Below, piece by piece: positions 9,713 to 17,800 of a stretch of DNA of 22,987 bases; position 1 is the first letter of the stretch; the number at the start of each line of letters is the position of its first letter. The notes below the pieces were generated by a model. That model saw nothing but the letters and a program-made list of their open reading frames with translations, was not told the origin of the DNA and ran no database searches. The translations under genes and the position numbers were made by a program. The DNA lies in NCBI GenBank assembly GCA_003427395.1, contig BFEA01000237.1, positions 676,667 through 699,653 of the forward strand, read 5' to 3'. The stretch comes from Chara braunii (Eukaryota; Streptophyta; Charophyceae; Charales; Characeae).

Positions 9713-10008
9713 ATGATAATATAATACCTCAAGCCCATCGCCCTTCTGAAAAATAAAATAAAATAAAAATGTTCTGAATGTTTCACGGGCAGGCCTGTCG
9801 TTTAATTATTATCCCCTCTGTTGGAACCAGTCTTCTGAATACCAGTTTCTTTTTTGTTGTTTTCCCGCATTTGCCCGTCCCATGGTGTAGTTTACGATAC
9901 AATACATGTAGGCCCCGGGCACATATGGGACCAGGGCGCAGGCCACGACACACTTATGGGTTCGTTCCCGTGGCATTGTGGCAGGAGCGCACCAACGGGC
10001 TACACACT

Positions 10009-10063
10009 GTAGCTCAGTTGGTACGCTCATGAGCTGTTGAAGCACAGGGCTGTCTTCGAATCC
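10009..10063 (+). repeat. tRNA-like segment, second family
   Basis: TGTAGCTCAGTTGGTA resembles an A-box with D-arm, and TCTTCGAATCC resembles a B-box about 40 bases on. The cloverleaf does not close, so it is probably another SINE head or tRNA relic. Confidence 0.5.
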
Positions 10064-10215
10064 AAAATCCAAATTGAAGCAGAAACTGAGCGAACGCGCG
10101 AGAGGTCGCGATATGGTGTAATACTATAATACTATCCGCAACTATTTCGCCGCCGAAATTTCCCGCCAATGTCGAGGATTCCCGCCATCAGTCGCGAGCG
10201 GCGAACGCTTCCTGC

Positions 10216-10321
10216 CGGGGCAAGGTCCCACTTGCACGGAGTAAGAGATTCTGGCCGTTGATCTTTGCTATCTACGGTCAATATCGCTTAATTCGTGTAA
10301 GTAAGTGGGACCTAGCCCCCG
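10216..10321. mobile_element. Fold-back MITE family A, copy 1
   Basis: Terminal inverted repeats start CGGGGC(A/T)AGGTCCCACTT and extend about 30 bp. The centre contains GGCCGTTGATC and ACGGTCA, which also partly pair, so most of the 106-bp element folds back. No coding capacity, as expected of a MITE. No clear target-site duplication seen. Confidence 0.85.
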
Positions 10322-10582
10322 CTCTCAGGTAACCAATTATGGCATGATTTATACTGTTCTTGCAGGGCAGGGCAGCGCAGCGCAGGGATTTCGCCGCTAC
10401 CTGTCTGAAGACGGGCAATCGAAAAGTCTGTCTATAGATCGGATGATCGAAAGGCGTGATCTGAGCTGTAATCATCTCGCACCCGGCGCCCACACCTGGT
10501 GATGCTCAGGTGGTCTTATCTGCTCTTCGTTTTCTGATGATGATGAGGCTCAGGTGTTCATCTCAACTAGTCTTCGTTTCCC

Positions 10583-10687
10583 CGGGGCAAGGCCCCACTT
10601 GCGCAAATTAGGAGATTTCGGCCGTTGATCCTTGCTATCTACGGTCAGTACCTCTTAATTCGTGCAAGTGGGACCTAGCCCCCCCCG
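10583..10687. mobile_element. Fold-back MITE family A, copy 2
   Basis: Same orientation, ends and centre as copy 1 (GGCCGTTGATCCTTGCTATC). The right end has extra C bases. It lies about 230 bases before the F-box start codon, so it could contribute to that gene's promoter or leader. Confidence 0.85.
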
Positions 10688-10784
10688 TATAGACTCGTGA
10701 TCAAAAGGCGTCTGTCTGTCTCCGTACTGCCCTTCGTTGGGGTCCTTACCCTCATATTCGGTGGTGTTTGCGCGCGCACTGTCT

Positions 10785-10845
10785 TCGTCCTTTCTTTCTC
10801 CTCTCGTCTTCTTCGTTCCCTCTTTTCCTCTTTTTTTCTTCTGTG
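10785..10845 (+). promoter_or_regulatory. Pyrimidine-rich leader upstream of the F-box ATG
   Basis: A dense CT tract lies 70-130 bases before the start codon, a composition common in plant 5' leaders. I see no clear TATA box at a usual distance, so the transcription start is not placed. Confidence 0.35.
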
Positions 10846-10916
10846 GGCCCCGCTGGATCATTCCATCCTTCCTTGGTGGATTGATCTTTTCAGACTTGTG
10901 GAACAGGGATATTATC

Positions 10917-11579
10917 ATGCGGGACTTCAACAACAACAGCGGGCAACGTAATTGTGAAAGCAACGAAGTGTCGCCGAATGAGAGGATCGCGATGGTGGAA
11001 GACGAAGGCGGCAAGGATCAAACGGTGAAATCGCTCTCAAGTTTGCCGGCGGAGATTCTGACGACTGTCATTTCATTACTGTCAGTCCAGGATGTATGCG
11101 CGTTGTCGTGTTGCTCACGCTTTTGGCGCGCTGTGTGTAGCGGCGATGAAGTCTGGATTCAACTGTATTCCAGGCAATGGCCTTTGGCTGAAGTAGATTC
11201 GAATTCGTGTTTTCTGACGGGAGGAACAGACAAGAAGGGAAGGAGGGACTTGCGAGGAGCATCGCCATCGTCGTCGTCTTCATCGTCTTTCCATTCGGCT
11301 TCGTCTTCGGCTTCCTCGTCGTCGTCTTCGCGGTCTTACCGCGCGGGGTCGTCATCATCGGTAGCATCATCTTGTTCATCGATCGGAAGCGTGGATGGAA
11401 GAAGAGGAGGAGCGGGGGGTGGACACGGTGGAGGGGATAGCTGGGGCGCTTCAAGCTATGGCGGTGGTCGGACGCGGGGTAGTGCAACTCGCGGAGAGGT
11501 ATCTTCTGCGGAGTCGATCGCGGTCGTCTCCAGTCGGCATGACCTGGAAAGGAGGGGATTTGTTGCCGGCTGTGGACAG
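10917..11579 (+). CDS. Exon 1: F-box and Ser/Gly-rich linker
   Basis: The ATG at 10917 is the first in-frame ATG after a pyrimidine-rich leader and gives MRDFNNNSGQ. The F-box core follows (residues 42-88), with the conserved LP start, hydrophobic spacing and W at 70 and 80. A run of TCG/TCT/TCC codons then encodes Ser-rich sequence (about 117-160), followed by a GGAGGGHGGG-type stretch. The exon is closed by the donor CAG|GTGCTG after residue 221 in phase 0, immediately before a long CT repeat. An earlier donor inside the low-complexity part cannot be excluded. The frame is also open upstream, but without an ATG. Confidence 0.8.
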
Positions 11580-11589
11580 GTGCTGCTTG

Positions 11590-11620
<31 letters not shown>

Positions 11621-11627
11621 TCTCTCN

Positions 11628-11718
<91 letters not shown>

Positions 11719-12277
11719 CTTCCCTCCTCTTTCCCCCCTGCCGCCCCAAAATTACGTCCGCACACTGAGCTCTCACAATTCCCCCTTCCCGAATTTGTCC
11801 TACTTGTCTGAAGAAGGATCTTGTCTCTGATGCCACTTTCTTTTTTTTTTTCCTGATGCCACTTTGACCTTGACGCTGGCGAGCTGTTGCTTTTACTCTG
11901 TTCCACAGGTAAGACAGTGTGTTCGCAGCTCTCTCTCTCTCTCTCTCTCTCTCTTCCTGTGTCTGTCTCTATCTTCCCACGTCTTTTTTGGCTCCATCTG
12001 CTGTTGCTCAACGGCTTTCGTCTTTTTGTGTGTACTGGAGACACTGCTGCTGCACAGCCGATACCGGTTCTCTCTCCCTCTCCTTCCTCCCTCTCTGTGT
12101 CCCTCTGATCCCTGTCGTTCTTTCTTTGTGTTTCAAGCTTCTCAACGGATGAAGCGGTTCACACCCACCTGTCCTTGATATGTAATGAAAAGTCGAAGTG
12201 TTTACTTGTCTCTTTTGCATGCTTAACGATTACAGAGTTGGGTGTGCCTCCCACCCCCCTGGGTTCTCTCGTGAGAC

Positions 12278-12311
<34 letters not shown>

Positions 12312-12774
12312 TCTTCCATGGCTTGTTTCATGGACTTTGTCGCGTTTCCCACTAGTAGCTTTCTGTTCTTTGATTCGTTTCTATGTTTCTGTCTTTTCCG
12401 TTTCATCCCGCCACGTTTGAGCTCATTACATCTCTTCCCACTCGTTGAGCTCTACGGTAGTCTTTTCTCGCCGTTGCGGTCTCTGTTACTTTTGCTTCGA
12501 AAAAGCTCCAGAGGATCAATAATTTTTGCACTTATGGAGACCGGGGAAGGGGGGTGGGTCTGAAATCTTGTACTTACAAGACAGTGGATGGACAACGTAG
12601 ATGGCAACGATCGAAATCAAATTGATGGACTAATTATTATCTATTAATAGGAGAGAATGACTAGATTAAAGAGGAAATAAACATACTGATCATCGAAGTC
12701 CTGTCCTCGAGCAAAGTTTTCCTTTCGATCGTCTACCTATTTACTATCAATCCGTCGATCGATTGATTGATTAC

Positions 12775-12807
<33 letters not shown>

Positions 12808-14237
12808 TAATCAACGAAACGACTAGTTAATGAATGAATCAGTTCATCCAGCTATCATTGATTGTAAAATTGGATCAGCAGCTCGCTTAACCGGGGTGCG
12901 TTTCTTCCTTCTGTGCTGCGTAAAGTGGATGAAGAAGGTTAAAGGAAGAAAATATATAATAGAATATAGATAGGAGAACGATGGTGCACATTGCAAGGAA
13001 CAAAGGAGTGCAAGTGCTGGAGGTCGAACGCAAATATCTGAGGGGCTATGAAGTGCTGCGGCGCTGTAGGTGCTTATCACAAACTGGAGATGTTGATCCA
13101 GAAAAGGAGTGAGGAAAGAGGGAAGAATAAGGAAGACAAAGGAAATGGAAGTTGTCGCGCGCGCGCGAGAGAGAGAGAGAGAAAGGGGAATCAGCGATGT
13201 GGTAGATATCGCACGCACACATAAACGCACGGAGGAATTGGTGATGTGGCGGGAATGACAGTCCAGAGTTCTGGAAGAGGCAGAGCGGACGGAGATAATT
13301 GACGGGCTTACACATTCTACAAGCAAACGAGCTTGGTAGGTGAGTTAAGTGAGTGGGCAAATAGAATGATGGATTAGCGATTGGGAGGTTCCTACGGTGT
13401 GAGGCAATGGTTATGCCATGTGCAACGAAGGATTACGCCAGGGTTATGCCATGTGCAAATTGGACAATCAGGGCGGCAGAGTACGTTCTTAGGGGGAAAT
13501 TCCTTGCTCCCATTGTGTGGCTGCGTCTGTGATGTTGAACGAGATACTGTACATTCCGTGGCCTTCCCTCGGACTAGATCCTAATCCTTCTCTCCTTAAT
13601 TTGAGTTTGCTTTCCTCCATCATTATTCTCTTCCCTTCATCTCAATGTCTCGGTGACGTCCTCTGTGTCTATCGCGCCTTTCCAGTGGCGATGTATGCTG
13701 TGGAGAATGGCTTGGTGGTAAGTGAAAACGCGGAGGTCATTCTTCCAGGCGCACTCAGGCATCGAAACTTGTCGGTGAGGACTCTGAGATTAACAAAATA
13801 CTAGTAAGCGCGAGTGGCACGTGCTGTCAATCCAGCATGGAGAAAAAGGATGAAGTCCTCTTCTGGTTCAGTGCGATTTAAAGGAGCTCGTCGTTCAACC
13901 GATTATTTTGCTCAAGCTACTGCTGAGAATGTAGCGCGTGCTGCTATTTGAAGCTGTTGTCCTGCTGTCCTTGTCCTTGCAGCGTGGACGGTTTTTTGTC
14001 CCCATTATCGTCGTCGTATACAGCCATCGTTGTTGTCTTCATCGTCGTACTTGTTACTGTCGTCGTCACCATCGGTTTCTACCGCTATCGTTGTCACATC
14101 TTGTATGTGTTTGTGGGGTTGCGCGCGCGTCATTGTGTGTGTGCCCGCATGCGCGCCCATGTGTGTGTGCGTGAAAACACAAAAAAAGCAACGCAGGGAA
14201 AATAAAACAATGCACAGCCGCGCGCGCGCACAACACC

Positions 14238-14290
<53 letters not shown>

Positions 14291-14823
14291 GATCGCGACG
14301 ACGACGGCACAACAACGATGATGAAGACGACGACTATGGCTGTATCAACCTTGACGATGACGACGATGGGGACAAAGACGACGGCGATGCTGACGACGAC
14401 GGCGAGGATGACCTTGTTGTTCTTCGTTTTCGTCCTCGTTGACGCCGTCCTCTCTCTCTCTCGCACAGACACCTGTGAGCGCACGTGCAGGGAAACACGA
14501 TCCCACACGCGTGCACCCACTCACAAACATAGAAGATGACGACGACGAGGAGGATGACCTTGTTCTTCTTTTTTGTCCTCGTTGACGCCGTTCTCTCTCT
14601 CACACGGACACGTGCGTGCGCGTGCGCGTGCGCGTGCAAGGAAACCCAATCCCCACGCGTGCACCTACACACACGCATAGAAGCTGACGACGGCGGTGTT
14701 GAAGACGACGACGATGATGACAACGACCTTGACGACGATCTGACGATTGCATGGACAACGACGACAGCGATGATGACCACGACCACGAGGAGTACGACCT
14801 TGTTCTTTGTCCTTGTCGTGCCG

Positions 14824-14870
<47 letters not shown>

Positions 14871-17800
14871 ACGGGTTCAACCTCCTGATGAGTCCGTCAA
14901 AGTCCGAGGAAAGAGTCGTGCTTTTCTTTGGAGCTATTTAGCGAACGTGACAACACACAAGTGGACACACACAGACACACACAGACACACACAGACACAG
15001 AGACACACACAGACACACATTTATGAGAGGTGTACTTGGAAAAAAGTAACGAGTGCCGTCCTCACCTGAATAGAGCGCCCTGTCATCATGGCTGTATATG
15101 GGGCAAGTTTCAGTCCGGATGCAGCCATAATTACCGGGCGTTCTATTCGGGTGCTGATGGTAGGAGTAGAAGAATACACACACGCCACTACGTCTTCATT
15201 CTTGCCGTCACCAGAGAACTCAGATGGCGATGGCGTTGGGATCGCAATGGTAGAAGAAGGCGATGGCGTTTTCACACACCTAATCTGAGGTAGGGTTCTG
15301 GGGTGTGGAAGGAGCAGCAATTGACGATGGCGTTGGGATCGCAATGGTAGAAGAAGACGAGGGAGAGGATGTCAATGTTGACGAGGAACCTAGAGCAGAT
15401 TCTATAATAGAGTAAGCGGCAGCGGCCAATGCAACAATAACGACGGAGAGGAAGAAGAGTAGGTAGCACGAAGCGGAGGGAGGCGGGGTCAATCAGAGAA
15501 TGCATCTTTGTGACCGATCTCACAAAGTTCACAAAGTATGTTCGTCGCGTTAATCCATCAGCATCGTCAAACATCATACAGCAAATCTGGTTCCCTTTTC
15601 CCCTCTCTTTACTGAATCGCGGGGGGTGGGGTCAATCAGAGAATGCATCTTTGTGACCGATCTCAAAGTATGTTCGTCGCGTTAATCCATCAGCATCGTC
15701 AAACACCATACCGCAAATCTGGTTGCCCTTCCCTCCCCCTCCTCCTCCCCCCCTCCCCCAAGGACGCTGAGGACGTTGTGAACGTGACTTTAGGCGTGGT
15801 GTCTGCATGGTGGAAATGCCAGCAGAGAAAACCGAAAGTGAAGGAGACTTATAAAAACACATGCTTTGGAAGATAGGAAGTTAGCTGGGAAAAATCCTCA
15901 AAAAGGGCACAGGATTTGGCATGCGGGTGGGTGGGGGTCATTTCCACCCACCCACCCACCCACCCACCCACCCTGTGTTTGTGTTCAGGGATAAGTTATG
16001 AGTCATTTTGGTTCTGTTCTAGCCTTACGAGAATCGAAAACTCGGTCCTGTACCTGTGCTGATGTGGCACATCATCATTCTTTCTGATTAATTGAAGCGC
16101 ATGAGCGCTTTCTTGAGAAGAGAACAACTGGGGTCTCTTTTTCCGGAAGAGATCCGGACTTGAGAGAGAGCTTTCTAGCTTTCAAAAAGAACAGAAGAGC
16201 TTTCAAAAAGAACAGAAGAGCTTTAAGAAAACCGAAGAGCTCTCAAAAAGAACAGAAGAGCTTGGGAAACCATCTAAAAAGAAGTGGAGAAGTTTATAAA
16301 AGAGTTGAGGTACTTAAGGACATGAAAAGTTGAGTACACACTGCACAGGTGAACTCCATAGCATGAACTGCGCGAAGGGAAGAGCATGAGGAACTGTAGG
16401 AGAGGAGAGGAGAGGAGAGGAGAGGTTTATATGAGAGAGGTTGAGGGCACAATAAGTTGGGAGTCGATAACATGAGAAATGGAGTGAGACATTGAATGCG
16501 GGCATGTACGGTTGAGGTTGTGTAAAATGGGCCTCGCTCTGCTGTCTCTCGAAATGTGCAAAATGAGACTGAATCCTCTGCGGAAACATGGAAAGATACA
16601 TTGCCGTGAATCCTGCGCTAAAACATGGAAAGATACATTGCCATGAATCCTCCGTTAAAGCATGGAAAGATAGATTGTCATGTTTGTTGTGTTTGTGTGC
16701 ATGTCGAGAGTAGTGCAGCGATGCCCTTTGTCGTTACGAGGTTTGAGCTTCGGTGTAATGTGTGTGTGTGTTGCAGGGTTCTTGGCGGCTGGCGTACATG
16801 ACACAGCGTATAGGAGTTGCTGAGAAGGCAAGGAGGGCCATGAATATTCTGAGAGAGCACAGTGTGAGGGAGTCGGTGGAGATTGGGGACTACCGAAGAG
16901 CACTTGCAGAGCTTCACGGCTTCATTTCCTTCAATGATGTCGTAGAACACCTGCTCAAGGAGCGCCACAGCGTCCTTGTCAATCTCCTGGGGCTGCACTT
17001 TGCTGTCCTGCACCTCGGAGTATCGGTACGAATCTTGCCTCTCTCAAATCTCAGCTGCCTTTCATGATTATATTCCGTTTGTTGTTTGCAGCTATGCAGC
17101 CAGCCTGCCTGCCAGGCAGGCAGGTCGACAACGGATTTGTGCTGCTCAATGCTCTCATTCTAATTGGACAAATTGTATTAGACCACAAATGGTTAACAGG
17201 TACCCTCACTTTAGACCCGGAGATCCACTGGGTTATAAGTTATAACTGTGTGAGGTTATGCCTGATAAGGATCTGGAAGCAGGATGATGCCAGTCTTGTG
17301 CAAATGCAGGGTGTAAGATCCTGAAAGAGATCTTGATGACCACACCTCTCCCTGTTGACGGCCCTGCGTATCATTTTTGCACTGCCTTTTTCTGCCTGGG
17401 ATGCTACAGGGACTGGTACCATCATTCCTCCTCCCTCCCAACTCAGCTAATCATGAATGAAGTCTGAGCATGCCACACATCTGCCCCATTGCCCCATCGG
17501 CTTGTTGTTAGAGAAGCGCTCCGCTTTGGCCATGCCCACCTGCACAGCTTGGTCTTCAACTGACTTTGTGTGGCTGCAGTGATCTTCTCCTCTTGTCACA
17601 TGACAATGTGGAATGCATGTGCAGCAGCCACTCCATTGAACCCCTTCGTTGAACACGCCTTCCTGCTGCTCTAGCAGTCGTTGGCTGCTTCGACATGTAG
17701 GTAGGATACACAGTCTTTTCCGTGGCTATGAAGTGCTGACGAAAGGTGCAGCATATAGTGAACAGGGACACAATTTCACAGAGTATCGAGAGGGTGATGT

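Larger units (their letters stand above)
8935..9781 (+). mobile_element. Composite inverted SINE pair with target-site duplication
   Basis: AATGTTTTGAATGT (8935-8948) lies immediately before the forward SINE head. AATGTTCTGAATGT (9768-9781, one mismatch in 14) lies immediately after an A-rich (AAAAT)n stretch right of the inverted copy. The order direct repeat, head, body, A-rich tail, direct repeat is that of a single retroposed insertion. A second shared motif (GATGATAATATA...AAGCCCA) follows both SINE copies on the + strand. Confidence 0.6.

Noticed and set aside
11395-11836. Overlapping frames through the CT repeat on both strands
   Set aside because: They are Ser-Leu and Arg-Glu artefacts of the dinucleotide repeat beyond the exon 1 donor.
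13686-13717. Possible 32-bp micro-exon between TTTCCAG and GTAAGTG
   Set aside because: The splice sites look good, but its length (32, not a multiple of three) would break the phase 0 join between exon 1 and exon 2 unless another unseen exon exists.
14005-15069. Several 60-177 codon frames on both strands
   Set aside because: They are produced by GAC/GTC, CA/GT and CT repeats, with no unique protein sequence.
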